Positions 18,460 to 27,456 of a DNA stretch of 64,000 bases are shown one piece after another. The stretch's first letter is position 1; each line of letters opens with the position of its first letter. Position numbers and translations under genes: made by a program. The notes under the pieces are model-generated. The model saw nothing but the letters and a program-made list of their open reading frames with translations. It had not been told where the DNA came from and searched no databases. The stretch lies in the NCBI RefSeq assembly GCF_013410455.1, contig NZ_JACCFW010000001.1, positions 3,178,929 through 3,242,928 of the forward strand. The letters are read 5' to 3'. The DNA is from Allobranchiibius huperziae. GTDB lineage: Bacteria > Actinomycetota > Actinomycetes > Actinomycetales > Dermatophilaceae.

Positions 18460-18520
18460 AGATGTCGGTTTCGGGGGGGGGGGGGTCGGTGGGTCCGCGG
18501 ACCGTCTGAAACCGACATCT
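18460..18520 (-). terminator. Nested hairpin downstream of the desulfurase-like gene
   Basis: AGATGTCGGTTTC (18460-18472) and GAAACCGACATCT (18508-18520) are perfect 13-bp arms. The 35-nt loop holds a second perfect palindrome, GGTCCGCGGACC (18492-18503), and a G13 run. It starts 13 bp past the stop of the gene at 18534-19769 and probably ends its transcript, insulating the dnaK promoter. The 18222-18533 stretch thus holds the dnaK leader, two HAIR sites and this element, with no gene. Confidence 0.6.
18473..18485 (+). repeat. G13 homopolymer tract
   Basis: Thirteen consecutive G residues in the loop of the 18460-18520 hairpin, intergenic. Such tracts are prone to replication slippage and to assembly error, so the length may vary between isolates or reads. 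Confidence 0.85.
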
Positions 18521-18533
18521 CGCCCGACAGCGA

Positions 18534-19769
18534 TCAGCCGGCGGTCGAGGTCCCCGATGCGAGGTAGCCCGTGATGCCGTCGACGAGCCGGTCGACGTCG
18601 TTCTCGTCGTTGTACGGCGCCACCCCGATCCGCAGGCCGCCGGCGGCGCCGAGCCCGAGGTGGTGCGAGGCCTCCCACGCATAGAACGAACCCGCCGGCG
18701 CACTCACGCCGAGTCCGGCCAGGTGGGTGCTGATCGACGCGCACTCGTGGCCGTCGAACGTGACGAGGAGCGTCGGTGTACGCCGTGCGGCGCGGGAGTG
18801 GATCGCGACGCCGGGCAGCTCGCTCAACGCGCTCTCGAGGATGCCCCGCAGGCGGTCCTCGTGCAGCTCCATCGCGTGGGTGCTGCGCGCCAGCGCCTCG
18901 CGTCGGCTGCCCTCACCGGGCACCGCACCGGCGATGAAGTCGACCGCGGCCGTCGTGCCCGCCATCAACTCGTACGGCAGCGTGCCCAGCTCGAACCGCT
19001 CGGGCACTCGGTCCGCCGAGGGCAGCAGCTTGTCCGGCAGCAGCCCCGCCAGCAGGTCGGCCCGGCCGGTCAGCGCGCCGCAGTGCGGGCCGAAGAACTT
19101 GTACGGCGAGCACGCGAAGAAGTCCGCGCCCAGGGCCTCGACGTCCACGAACGAGTGCGCGGCGTAGTGCACCCCGTCGACGAACAGCAGCGCTCCTGCA
19201 GCGTGCACCAGGGCGGCGATCGCGGGGATGTCCGGCATCGTCCCGATCAGGTTCGACGCGGCTGTCACTGCTACCAGCCGGGTACGCGAGGTGAGCAGCG
19301 CACCGATGGTGTCGGGTTCGAGCTCCCCTGTGAGAGCGTCGAACCCGGCCCAACGCACCGTCACTCCCGCGGCGCCGGCCGCGAGGACCCACGGGCGGAT
19401 GTTGGCATCGTGGTCCAAGCGGCTGACGACGATCTCGTCACCGGGCGACCAGGTGGCCGCCAGGGTGCGGGCCATCTCGAACGTCAGGGCGGTCATGCTG
19501 CGCCCGAAGATGACGGTGTCGCCCGGCACCCCCATCAGGTCACCCAACGCGGCGCGGCACTCCTGCACCACCCGGTCGGCCCGGCGCTCGGGGCCGGTGT
19601 TCGTGCCGCGGTTGGAGATGTCGCTGAGCATGGTCCCGGCGACGGCGCGGCCGACCACGTCCGGTGTCTGCGATCCGCCGGGCCCGTCGAAGTGCGCGGT
19701 GCCCTCTCGCAGCGACGGGAAGTGCGCGCGCAGGGCGGAGAGGTCGAGGTCTGTCGTCGTGGTCGTCAC
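18534..19769 (-). CDS. Cysteine desulfurase-like PLP enzyme (class V aminotransferase)
   Basis: 411 residues. The PLP Lys sits in CSPYKFFGPHCG, with upstream LDHDAN and VDGVHYAAHSFVDV typical of the 'cysteine desulfurase-like protein' branch of the CsdA/SufS superfamily. The active-site Cys loop of true SufS proteins is not obvious, so sulfur transfer is not assured. The start ATG is followed by a Thr run (MTTTTTDLDL). No Suf or Isc genes are next to it, so it probably serves a separate pathway. Confidence 0.78.
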   Translation of the reverse strand: MTTTTTDLDLSALRAHFPSLREGTAHFDGPGGSQTPDVVGRAVAGTMLSDISNRGTNTGPERRADRVVQECRAALGDLMGVPGDTVIFGRSMTALTFEMARTLAATWSPGDEIVVSRLDHDANIRPWVLAAGAAGVTVRWAGFDALTGELEPDTIGALLTSRTRLVAVTAASNLIGTMPDIPAIAALVHAAGALLFVDGVHYAAHSFVDVEALGADFFACSPYKFFGPHCGALTGRADLLAGLLPDKLLPSADRVPERFELGTLPYELMAGTTAAVDFIAGAVPGEGSRREALARSTHAMELHEDRLRGILESALSELPGVAIHSRAARRTPTLLVTFDGHECASISTHLAGLGVSAPAGSFYAWEASHHLGLGAAGGLRIGVAPYNDENDVDRLVDGITGYLASGTSTAG

Positions 19770-19816
19770 ATCGCCACGCTAGCGAGCCACCTCCCCGCGC
19801 TGCCCGCGCCGGGCGG

Positions 19817-20290
19817 TCACTGACGCGTCGCGCGTTCGATGAGCTTGGTGAACTGCTTGATGTCGGAGTCGGTCAACCGGGTGACCGCGTACTCCGTGGG
19901 CCAGACGTTGCCGTCGTCGAGGGTCGCGACGTCGCTGAACCCGACCGTCGCGTACCGCGCGCCGAACTTCTCGGCCGGCTTGAAGAAGCAGATCACCTTG
20001 CCGTCCCGCGCGTACGCCGGCATGCCGTACCAGGTCTTGGAGTCCAGGTCGGGGGCCACGTCGGCGATGATCGCGTGGATTCGTTCGGCGAGCGACCGGT
20101 CGTCCGGGCCCATCTCGGCGATCTTGTCCAGGCAGGCCTGTGCCTCCTCCGCCTTCTTCTTGCCACCGCGCCCGCTGGATCGCAGCTCTTCGGCGCGCTC
20201 CTTCATGGCCGCGCGCTCGGCGGCGGTGAACCCGGACGCAGCCCCCTCGGTCGAGTCGGTCTTCTTCGTCGCTGCGGTCGTGTCGGCCAT
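19817..20290 (-). CDS. DUF1801 / YdhG-like (CyaY-fold) protein
   Basis: 157 residues. A charged N-terminal region rich in Lys/Glu is followed by the DUF1801 signature around KTWYGMPAYARDGKVICFFKP and a C-terminal helix KQFTKLIERATRQ. Members have a frataxin-like fold; biochemical role unproven. It is in the same direction as the desulfurase-like gene but 47 bp upstream of it, so co-transcription is possible. Confidence 0.68.
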   Translation of the reverse strand: MADTTAATKKTDSTEGAASGFTAAERAAMKERAEELRSSGRGGKKKAEEAQACLDKIAEMGPDDRSLAERIHAIIADVAPDLDSKTWYGMPAYARDGKVICFFKPAEKFGARYATVGFSDVATLDDGNVWPTEYAVTRLTDSDIKQFTKLIERATRQ

Positions 20291-20522
20291 GCCGGCTCTC
20301 CTCGAATGTCGTTGTGATGGTGACGAACACGCTACTCAGCATCGATGACGCTGCTTCTCGATTCCTGACCGATTCGACATCCCGCCCGACGCGGGTCGAC
20401 GGTGGCGAGCCCGGCAGCAGCGCGAGCGCCCGGCGCGAGGAAGGAGTCGGCGATCGCGTCGAACGGAGACGATCGTGGGCACCGTTCCTCCCGCGGTTGA
20501 CGGCAGCGGCTACTTTCGACAC

Positions 20523-20978
20523 ATGTCGAGCACCGCCGGGACCGACCCAGGGGATCTGGAAGAGATCGACGAGATCGTGCGCGTCTACTTCGACGCGTTC
20601 ACCTCGGGCCCGGACGTGGTGGCCCGCCTCGCACGGATGCGAGCCCTGTTGCTGCCCGAAGCGGTCATCGTGCGGACGTGCGGCATGACACCGGCCGTCT
20701 ACGACGTCGAGGGCTTCATCGCTCCGCGACGCGAACTGCTGACGAGCGGCGCGTTGGTGGACTTCCGGGAATGGGAGGTGTCCGGCCGCACCGAGATCTT
20801 CGGTGACATCGCGCAGCGGTGGAGCACCTACGCCAAGGCCGGTGTGCAGGAGGGTGTTCCGTTCACCGGTCGTGGAGCGAAGACGCTGCAGTTCGTGCGG
20901 ACACCGGACGGTTGGCGGATCAGCGCGGCCGCGTGGGACGACGAGCGAGACGGGCTTCGGCTCGACGAGGAGAAGTGA
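20523..20978 (+). CDS. NTF2/SnoaL-like protein
   Basis: 151 residues from ATG 20523. The cone-shaped NTF2-like pattern shows as an N-terminal helix pair (DEIVRVYFDAFTSG), a middle strand set and the C-terminal FVRTPDGWRISAAAWDDER. It may bind a small hydrophobic molecule. It overlaps or abuts the downstream epoxide hydrolase-like gene, so they likely share a transcript. An upstream start at 20475 is possible but would add an unconserved tail. Confidence 0.62.
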   Translation: MSSTAGTDPGDLEEIDEIVRVYFDAFTSGPDVVARLARMRALLLPEAVIVRTCGMTPAVYDVEGFIAPRRELLTSGALVDFREWEVSGRTEIFGDIAQRWSTYAKAGVQEGVPFTGRGAKTLQFVRTPDGWRISAAAWDDERDGLRLDEEK

Positions 20979-20980
20979 CC

Positions 20981-22153
20981 GTGGATGCGAAGGTGACACT
21001 CGCACCGACCTCCGTGCGCTTCGACCCCGCTGTCATGACGGACCTGCGGAACCGGCTCGATCGCACCCGACGAGGCCCCGTGTCCGACGAGGACTGGGCC
21101 CGCGGCGTTCCCGGCACGTGGCTGGACGGCCTCCTCACCGAATGGCGCGACCTGGACGTGACCGCGCTGCAGGAGCGCCTCGCGCAGGTGCGTCACCTGC
21201 GCGCCGACATCGACGGTCGCGGCGTGCACGTGGTCATCGCGGAAGGTCGTGGACCGGACCCGTTGCCGTTGCTGCTGTGCAACGGATGGCCCAGCTCGTT
21301 CCTGGAGTACCTCGAGGTCCTCCCCCTGCTGACCGACCCGGGCGCGCACGGCGGCGACCCGGCAGACGCGTTCACGGTCGTCGCGCCCGCCCTGCCCGGT
21401 TTCGGTCTCTCCGACCCGCCGCCACCGGGCGGATCGGGTCAGGCGCAGACCGCGCAGCTGTGGCACGACCTGATGAGCTCGGGTCTCGGGCACCGCCGGT
21501 ACGTCGCGCACGGCAGCGACCTCGGCGCCGGGGTCGTCATGCAGCTGGCACGTGCGCACCCGGACGCGGTCGCCGGCATCCACCTGGCGACACCGGGCCT
21601 GCCCCTTGCGGCGAAACCGTGGACGGAGGCCGAGGCGGACTATGCGCGCGCCGTGGAGTCGTGGACGGCCGCCGAAGGCAGCTACGCCCACCAGCACGCC
21701 ACCAAGCCGAACACCGTCGCGGCCGCGCTGCAGGACTCACCGGCGGGCCTGGCCGCGTGGATCGCGGAGAAGATCGTGGCGTGGAGCCCGCAGACGAACG
21801 CCGGCGACACGACCTTCCCACGAGACCTTCTGCTCGCGACCCCGACCCTCTACTGGGCGACCGGCAGCATCGGCTCCTCGATGCTGCCCTACTGGAACTA
21901 CATGCACGGCGGCCGCGTAATGCCCGACCCGGAGCAGCGGCCCGCGGTTCCGACGGCCGTGACCAACTTCGGCGGCGAGCGCCTCCCGTTGCCGCCTGCG
22001 CCGAGGGACCTCGCGGAGAGATACGTCGAGGTGTCCGACTGGCGCGAGTACGAGAGCGGTGGACACTTCCCCGCGGCCTGCGAACCACAGCTCTTCGCCG
22101 AGACCCTGCGCTCGGTGTTCCGCCCGGCGCGCACAGTCGCCACGCCGTCCTGA
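20981..22153 (+). CDS. Epoxide hydrolase-family alpha/beta hydrolase
   Basis: 390 residues. An N-terminal EHN-type helical region is followed by the oxyanion segment LCNGWPSSFLEY (NGWP in place of the usual HGWP), nucleophile Asp in HGSDLGAGV, and catalytic His in ESGGHFPAACEP. Microsomal-type epoxide hydrolases open epoxides to diols. Start: GTG 20981 lies 8 nt after GAGGAG, whereas the overlapping GTG 20975 is only 2 nt from it, so 20981 is preferred. Coupled to the NTF2-like gene just upstream. Confidence 0.8.
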   Translation: MDAKVTLAPTSVRFDPAVMTDLRNRLDRTRRGPVSDEDWARGVPGTWLDGLLTEWRDLDVTALQERLAQVRHLRADIDGRGVHVVIAEGRGPDPLPLLLCNGWPSSFLEYLEVLPLLTDPGAHGGDPADAFTVVAPALPGFGLSDPPPPGGSGQAQTAQLWHDLMSSGLGHRRYVAHGSDLGAGVVMQLARAHPDAVAGIHLATPGLPLAAKPWTEAEADYARAVESWTAAEGSYAHQHATKPNTVAAALQDSPAGLAAWIAEKIVAWSPQTNAGDTTFPRDLLLATPTLYWATGSIGSSMLPYWNYMHGGRVMPDPEQRPAVPTAVTNFGGERLPLPPAPRDLAERYVEVSDWREYESGGHFPAACEPQLFAETLRSVFRPARTVATPS

Positions 22154-22249
22154 GTTTCGCCGAAGCTCGCACGTCGGCAGGGCGATGGGCGAGAGTGGTC
22201 GGCAGGGACACCCCTCCCACGAACTCACCCACCCACTCCAGGAGCACTC

Positions 22250-22684
22250 ATGGCCATCGTCTCGTCCGACGGATTCGCCCACGTCCGACTGACCGTCACC
22301 GACATCGCACGCTCGAAGGCCTTCTACACGCAGGTCTTCGGCTGGCCGATCGCCGCGGACCAGTCGGACCGGGTGGACGAGCCGGGTGTGCGCGAGTCCC
22401 CCGAGCAGATCTACGGCGGGACCATCTTCTCGACCCCCTCGGGTGCGCTTCTCGGCCTGCGTCCGGTCGCCGCCGTGGGCGACACCTTCGACTCCGACCG
22501 CACCGGGCTGGACCACGTCAGCTTCATGGTCGCCTCGCGGGCCGACCTCGACTCGGCACGGGACGCCCTGGACGCGTTGGGAGCACCCCACGGCGAGGTC
22601 AACGAGCTCACCGATTTCGGCTTGGCGATCCTGTCCTTCTCCGATCCCGACGGCATGCACCTGGAGCTGACGGCGAAACTCTGA
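22250..22684 (+). CDS. VOC (glyoxalase/bleomycin-resistance fold) protein
   Basis: 144 residues with two beta-alpha-beta-beta-beta repeats: FAHVRLTVTDIARSKAFYTQVFGW in the first and LDHVSFMVASRADLDSARDAL in the second, closing with SFSDPDGMHLELTAKL. Potential metal ligands are His of HVRLTV, His of DHVSF and Glu of LELT. Function could be a dioxygenase, lyase or binding protein; neighbours do not decide. Confidence 0.75.
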   Translation: MAIVSSDGFAHVRLTVTDIARSKAFYTQVFGWPIAADQSDRVDEPGVRESPEQIYGGTIFSTPSGALLGLRPVAAVGDTFDSDRTGLDHVSFMVASRADLDSARDALDALGAPHGEVNELTDFGLAILSFSDPDGMHLELTAKL

Positions 22685-22693
22685 GTTTCGGAC

Positions 22694-22725
22694 CCGGCGA
22701 CGGCGTCAGTCGGCGTCGTCGCCGG
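22694..22725. terminator. Convergent hairpin after the VOC gene
   Basis: CCGGCGACG (22694-22702) and CGTCGCCGG (22717-22725) are perfect 9-bp arms with a 14-nt loop. It lies in the 21-bp gap and the last codons of the convergent PRC-barrel gene, so it could stop both transcripts. Confidence 0.45.
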
Positions 22726-23560
22726 CGAGGAACTCGCGTCGTACGTTCTCGCTGACCTGCTGATCGACGGTGACCGTCCGCACGCCGATGCGCACGGTCT
22801 CCACCGGTCGGCTCTGCATGATCACCACCGGCACCTCCTCGTGCAGCACGAGGACCCGAGGCGTGTCCGCGAGCGGGTGGACACCCAGACTCCCGTCCGC
22901 GCCACCGTCGGCCTCCGCGCCGCGCTCGGTCGCCGGCTCGTGCTCGACGACCAACTCCTCGCGACGAACGGCGACCGTGATCGTGCGCTCCTCGGTCACG
23001 ACACGGGTGGTGATCCGCGTCCTGCCGGACACGCGTACGCGCGTTCCGACCACGAGGCGCTCCTCCAGGCACGTGGTCTCCACGGGTGCGACGTCGTCCT
23101 CGGGCGGAGCCGGGGGGCCCGGCAGCCGGGCGCGCTTCACACCGTCGAGGGGCGGCTTGTCCTCGCCGACCGAATCCGTCTGACCGGCATCAGGTCTCAC
23201 ATCTCCCGCGCGGGCGAACAGATCCAATTCGTCCGCATCATCCAGATCGTCGTACTCCACTCCGTAGTGGTCGTAGAGGCGACGCTCCTGATCGACGTCC
23301 AGGTGTTCGCCGGGCGCGAGTCTGGGCGCGCGTGAGATCTGGTCGTGGGTGTAGGGAAAGGCGATCTCGCCGTCGTCGACCCACGCCTCGTGCAGCGGCA
23401 CGAACTGCGCGCCCGACCCCGACGCGGTCGCGACCGAGACCCAGGTCGGCGTACCGGTGCGGTCGTCGAGGTAGACCTCGCCGACCTCACCGACGACGTG
23501 GCCGTCCCGATCGACGGCATCCCTGCCGCCCCATGTCTGCACGTCATCGTCAGTGATCAT
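22706..23560 (-). CDS. PRC-barrel / DUF2382 stress-type protein
   Basis: 284 residues from ATG 23560, where the family consensus begins (MITDDDV...). Residues 1-75 form a PRC barrel (GEVGEVYLDDRTGTPTWVSV). An acidic linker follows, then a C-terminal DUF2382 region (LEERLVVGTRVRVSGRTRITTRVVTEERTITVAVRREELVVE and IGVRTVTVDQQVSENVRREF). This architecture is frequent in radiation- and desiccation-tolerant Actinobacteria and Deinococcus, but the biochemical role is unknown. A GTG at 23587 is an alternative start. Confidence 0.78.
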   Translation of the reverse strand: MITDDDVQTWGGRDAVDRDGHVVGEVGEVYLDDRTGTPTWVSVATASGSGAQFVPLHEAWVDDGEIAFPYTHDQISRAPRLAPGEHLDVDQERRLYDHYGVEYDDLDDADELDLFARAGDVRPDAGQTDSVGEDKPPLDGVKRARLPGPPAPPEDDVAPVETTCLEERLVVGTRVRVSGRTRITTRVVTEERTITVAVRREELVVEHEPATERGAEADGGADGSLGVHPLADTPRVLVLHEEVPVVIMQSRPVETVRIGVRTVTVDQQVSENVRREFLAGDDAD

Positions 23561-23714
23561 CGGCCGCCGGTCCTCTACAACACTCACGCGAGCCGCCTTG
23601 CCGACGACCCGTATTCACCTCATCCGTCACACCGTCAACACGCGGTGCGACGGTCTCCTAAATATGATGCGCGCAAGGTGCCGTCGGGGTCCTTCGAATA
23701 CTTATCTTCGAAAG

Positions 23715-24812
23715 ATGCCTGCCAACGAAGACGGAGTGACCCGCCGCGGCGCGCTGGCCTTGGCCGGTGCCGGTGCGCTCACCGCAGCCGGTACGCCGGC
23801 CGCACTCGCCGCCAGCACGACGCTGCGCGGGCGCGAGGCCCCGAAGGTCGCGGACCCGGGGATCTGGCACGGCGACCTCTGGTATCCGTACGTCGCCAAC
23901 GGCACGGTCTTCACCCGGAGCGTCTCCGCCATGCCGCTGGCGACGAACTCCGCGGCGATGGCAGCGCGGATGCCGAACCTGACCCAGAACTCCTACGGCG
24001 TGGTCACCTCGCTCAACACCACGTCGTACAACATCCCGACCTACGTCGTGGACTCGACGATCGCCGGGTGCCCGTTCACCACGATGACCGCCAGCAACGC
24101 CTCCGCCGGGAGCACCTTGGCGGCCCATGTGAACGGCCGGATCCCGTTGCCGCCGTATGCGACTCCGGCAGGTGGCGGCGACAGCTCGATGGCCGTCTAC
24201 GACCGCGGCACCGGCATTATGCGCGAGTACTTCCTGTGCCGCAAGCAGTCCGACGGCACCTGGACGGCGGCGACGGGCGGTTACTACGTCGCCGCGCCGC
24301 GCTTCACCAACCTGCCCACCGCCAACTACTCGATGGAGCTGACCGAGGGTTCGTCGGCGGTCGTGGCGATGCTCAACCCGCTGATGCAGGTCGGGATCAG
24401 CGAGGCTCGCAACGGCGTGATCGGCCACGCGCTCGACTTCACGATCACGAACGCGCGCAGCGGCGTGGTCTCGTGGCCGGCCAAACAGTCCGACGGCACC
24501 GACTCCAACGTGGACACGCCCGCCGAGGGCCAGTGGTTCCGGTTCCCGCCGACCCTCGACCTGGACACGCTCGGCCTCCGGCCGTTCACGCTCCTGCTGG
24601 CACGGGCCGCTCAGAAGTACGGCGGGATGGCGGGCGACAAGAACCTGTTCTGCCACGCGTTCAACGTGGAGCACCCGGCCACGGAGATCCAACGCACCGG
24701 CAGCAACCCCTGGGCGACCGACATCCTGGCCAAGTACGGCTCCCTCGACGTCAACGACTTCCCGTGGGCGCACACCCAGTGGGCGCCGGTCGGGTGGGGC
24801 AAGCCCGCCTGA
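23715..24812 (+). CDS. Tat-exported protein of unknown function
   Basis: 365 residues from ATG 23715. The N-terminus VTRRGALALAGAGALTAAG...ALA is a twin-arginine signal with a plausible cleavage site. The mature part contains SSMAVYDRGTGIMREYFLCRK and GVIGHALDFTITNARSG, a pattern I recall from large Streptomyces-type secreted proteins of undefined function that look beta-rich. Only two Cys, one in the CPFTTM segment and one in FLCRK/LFCHAF. No catalytic motif recognised. Confidence 0.6.
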   Translation: MPANEDGVTRRGALALAGAGALTAAGTPAALAASTTLRGREAPKVADPGIWHGDLWYPYVANGTVFTRSVSAMPLATNSAAMAARMPNLTQNSYGVVTSLNTTSYNIPTYVVDSTIAGCPFTTMTASNASAGSTLAAHVNGRIPLPPYATPAGGGDSSMAVYDRGTGIMREYFLCRKQSDGTWTAATGGYYVAAPRFTNLPTANYSMELTEGSSAVVAMLNPLMQVGISEARNGVIGHALDFTITNARSGVVSWPAKQSDGTDSNVDTPAEGQWFRFPPTLDLDTLGLRPFTLLLARAAQKYGGMAGDKNLFCHAFNVEHPATEIQRTGSNPWATDILAKYGSLDVNDFPWAHTQWAPVGWGKPA

Positions 24813-24824
24813 GCGGCTCGAGCC

Positions 24825-25397
24825 TCACCCCTCGGTCTGCCAGCCGGGGTGTTCGCGCCCCAGCACCACCCGCAGGTCGCGCCAGCCGGCCGCATCCGCA
24901 GTACGCAGCGGGAGGAGTCCCGCGGGCCGCCCGCCCGCGAGGCGGTAGCCCCACTGGAAGCCGCCGAGCGGTTGCAGGCGGCGCGTGCGGCTGACGTCGG
25001 GCAGTTGCACCAGGAACGTGTCGGCACTCCAGGTCACGTCCCGATCGCCGGGGTTGGCGGGGGCGTCCATAAACGTCGGCAGGTAACCGAAAGCGCAGAA
25101 CGGCGCCATCCAGTCGACCGCATCGACCGCCCGGTGGATCTCGCCACGCTCGAGCCGCTGGGTCACCAGCTGCACCCACCCGAAGACCCCCGCCGGCCCG
25201 ACGGCGTCCAGGTGAACCGATGCCGTGACGACCGGGAAACCCTGCAATGCAAGAGGTTCCACGTCGGGCAACAGGCGAGTGTGGCCGGACGCGACGGGAT
25301 CCTGGTTGCGGTGGACGCCGACCTCGATCGACCCCTCCAGGCCGTGCGAAGTGAACGGCACGGTCAGTCGGGCGCCGGTGACCTCGTAGTCGCTCAC
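24825..25397 (-). CDS. Conserved hypothetical protein
   Basis: 190 residues from GTG 25397, convergent with the Tat-exported gene (12-bp gap). Mostly beta-type composition with Trp/Gly-rich stretches (WMAPFCAFGYLPTFMD, GGFQWGYRL). No signal peptide, membrane segment or catalytic motif. I do not recognise the family. Confidence 0.55.
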   Translation of the reverse strand: MSDYEVTGARLTVPFTSHGLEGSIEVGVHRNQDPVASGHTRLLPDVEPLALQGFPVVTASVHLDAVGPAGVFGWVQLVTQRLERGEIHRAVDAVDWMAPFCAFGYLPTFMDAPANPGDRDVTWSADTFLVQLPDVSRTRRLQPLGGFQWGYRLAGGRPAGLLPLRTADAAGWRDLRVVLGREHPGWQTEG

Positions 25398-25529
25398 GGG
25401 CTCAGCGTAGGCAGTGGCGTTGCCGGCCCGTTATCGGAAAGGAACGCCGTCGAAACACGCTGCCGCCATAGTCTCGTAGGTCTCACTTCACGCCCGACCC
25501 AGAGGTTGCCGCAGCGGAAAGAGGAACCG

Positions 25530-27095
25530 ATGTCGATACGGACGACGCAGAAGACGGTGGACCCGGTCGACGAGGTGCTGCCCGCGCCGCGCCTGATCGT
25601 GCTCGGCCTGCAGCACCTGTTCATCATGTACGCCGGCGCGGTCGCCGTGCCGATCATCGTCGGCGCCGCCCTGGGGCTCGGCAAGACCGACATCGCGATC
25701 CTGATCAATGCCGACCTTCTGGTGTCCGGCATCGCGACGATCATCCAGTCCGTCGGCATCTCCAAGATCCTCGGTGTCCGACTGCCGGTGGTGGCCGGAG
25801 CGACGTTCACCGTGCTGAACCCGATGATCATCATCGCCACCCAGTACGGCACCAAACCCGGCGCGGACGGTCACATCAAGGGCCTGCAGGTCGTGTACGG
25901 CGCGATGCTCGTCGCCGGCGTCTTCGCGCTGATCATCGCCAAGCCGTTCTCGATGCTGGTGCGCTTCTTCCCGCCGCTCGTGACGGGCACCGTGATCGCC
26001 GTCATCGGTCTGTCGCTGATCGGCGCGGACGCCTCGCTGATCACCGGCAAGAACCCGACGACGCTGCCGTTCGGCGGTAACGGGGCCGGCATCACCGTCA
26101 CCGACAAGGCCGAGGGCTTCACGGCCACGACCAAGGCGGGGTCCCAGGTCGTCGTACAGAACGGTGACTACGGCAAGGTCTCCCACATCCTGCTGGCCGG
26201 TCTCGTGGTGCTCGTGATCGTGCTCATCTCTCGCTTCTTCAAGGGCTTCATCGGCCAGATCGCCGTGCTGCTCGGCGTCATCGTCGGCACGCTGGTCGCG
26301 TGGCCGATGGGCCTGCTCGACTTCTCCAGCGTCGGATCCGCCGACTGGGCAGGGGTGTCCGAACCGTTCCACTTCGGGCCGCCGCAGTTCGCCGCGGCCG
26401 CGATCGTGTCGATGTGCATCGTGATGCTGGTGACCTACACCGAGTCCACCGCCGACATGCTGGCGGTGTCGGAGATGGTCGACCGGCCGCTGTCCACCAA
26501 CGACGTGGCGCGCGGCCTCGCGACCGACGGGTTGTCCGCTGTGCTGGCGGGGTTCATGAACTCCTTCCCGGACACGGCGTACGCCGAGAACGTCGGCCTG
26601 GTGGAGATCACGAAGATCAAGAGCCGCTGGGTGGTCGCGGTCTGCGGCGGGTTCCTTGTGCTCCTCGGCCTGATCCCCAAGATGGGCGAGCTGGTCGCGG
26701 CACTGCCCGGGCCGGTCATCGGCGGCGCCGGCACGGTGATGTTCGCGATGGTCACCGCGGTCGGCATCCGCACGCTGGCGAAGGTGTCGTTCGTGGACAA
26801 CCAGAACCTGCTGATCATCGCGGTGTCGTTGTCGATCGGACTGCTGCCGGTCATCGCACCGGACTTCTACCGCAACTTCCCCGACGGTTTCCAGACCATC
26901 TTCGGCTCGGCCATCACCTCCACGGTGATCGTGGTCTTCGTGCTCAACCTGATCTTCAACGAGTTCGGCGCGGGCGGGAAGGGACGCGAGAACGACCTGA
27001 CCGGTGCCGCGGTCGACGCCGGCGCCATCAGCAACCAACCGGAGGACGGCGAGCCGTTGCGGCCCTTCGACGAGGACGACGGCGTACGCCGCTGA
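25530..27095 (+). CDS. NCS2-family nucleobase permease (xanthine/uric acid/uracil)
   Basis: 521 residues, about 14 hydrophobic segments. NCS2 features: N-terminal GLQHLFIMYAGAVAVPIIVG, VAGATFTVLNPMI, and TYTESTADMLAVSEMVDRPL around the substrate-binding Glu. FPDTAYAENVGLVEITKIKSRWV holds the conserved Asn-Gly signature. The length and TESTADM segment fit the xanthine/urate branch better than UraA. It imports a purine or pyrimidine with H+ or Na+. ATG 25530 follows GAAAGAGGAA. Confidence 0.85.
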   Translation: MSIRTTQKTVDPVDEVLPAPRLIVLGLQHLFIMYAGAVAVPIIVGAALGLGKTDIAILINADLLVSGIATIIQSVGISKILGVRLPVVAGATFTVLNPMIIIATQYGTKPGADGHIKGLQVVYGAMLVAGVFALIIAKPFSMLVRFFPPLVTGTVIAVIGLSLIGADASLITGKNPTTLPFGGNGAGITVTDKAEGFTATTKAGSQVVVQNGDYGKVSHILLAGLVVLVIVLISRFFKGFIGQIAVLLGVIVGTLVAWPMGLLDFSSVGSADWAGVSEPFHFGPPQFAAAAIVSMCIVMLVTYTESTADMLAVSEMVDRPLSTNDVARGLATDGLSAVLAGFMNSFPDTAYAENVGLVEITKIKSRWVVAVCGGFLVLLGLIPKMGELVAALPGPVIGGAGTVMFAMVTAVGIRTLAKVSFVDNQNLLIIAVSLSIGLLPVIAPDFYRNFPDGFQTIFGSAITSTVIVVFVLNLIFNEFGAGGKGRENDLTGAAVDAGAISNQPEDGEPLRPFDEDDGVRR

Positions 27096-27103
27096 GCTCT
27101 CGA

Positions 27104-27147
27104 TTGTCAGCGGATCCGTGGTGCCGGCATCAGGAATCCGCTGACAA
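27104..27147. terminator. Nested hairpin between the permease gene and crtYf
   Basis: TTGTCAGCGGAT (27104-27115) and ATCCGCTGACAA (27136-27147) are perfect 12-bp arms, with an inner palindrome TGCCGGCA (27122-27129). The right arm lies within the last codons of crtYf, the left arm 8 bp after the permease stop. Likely bidirectional terminator. Confidence 0.65.
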
Positions 27148-27456
27148 CCGGGCGTCGCGACGCTGCCACCGCACCCAACCGAGCAGCACCGCGGTGCACA
27201 GCACGAATCCGAACCCGAAGTCCTCGATCGGGATGCCCGGTGGGCACCGGATCCCGAGGTTCTGCGAATCGTCGTACGCGACAACGGGTCTCGACCCGCG
27301 GGTGAGCAGTCCGTCGACGAGCACCTGGAATCCGAGCACGATCGCCATGCTCACCCAGTAGCGCACCGACCGGAAGAGTCCGGTGCGCAACCACGCCAGC
27401 TCCAGCACCACCACGACCACCAGGCCGAGCACGACGGAGACGGTGTACTCAGGCAT
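27130..27456 (-). CDS. crtYf: CrtYf, lycopene cyclase subunit
   Basis: 108-residue membrane protein with three hydrophobic segments and the lycopene cyclase domain motif GIPIEDFGFGF. Actinobacterial CrtYe and CrtYf form a heterodimer that cyclises lycopene or a C50 precursor. ATG 27456 overlaps the crtYe stop by 8 bp. The longer start in the same frame would extend into crtYe and add a hydrophilic tail. Confidence 0.88.
   Translation of the reverse strand: MPEYTVSVVLGLVVVVVLELAWLRTGLFRSVRYWVSMAIVLGFQVLVDGLLTRGSRPVVAYDDSQNLGIRCPPGIPIEDFGFGFVLCTAVLLGWVRWQRRDARLSADS

Noticed and set aside
20523-22153. NTF2-like gene and epoxide hydrolase as one fused gene
   Set aside because: They are in different frames with a TGA at 20976-20978 and a new ribosome-binding site before GTG 20981.
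22706-27284. Very long antisense frame over the NCS2 permease (25488-27284)
   Set aside because: Asp/His/Arg-rich, no start context, and it lies fully over a strongly supported membrane protein gene.
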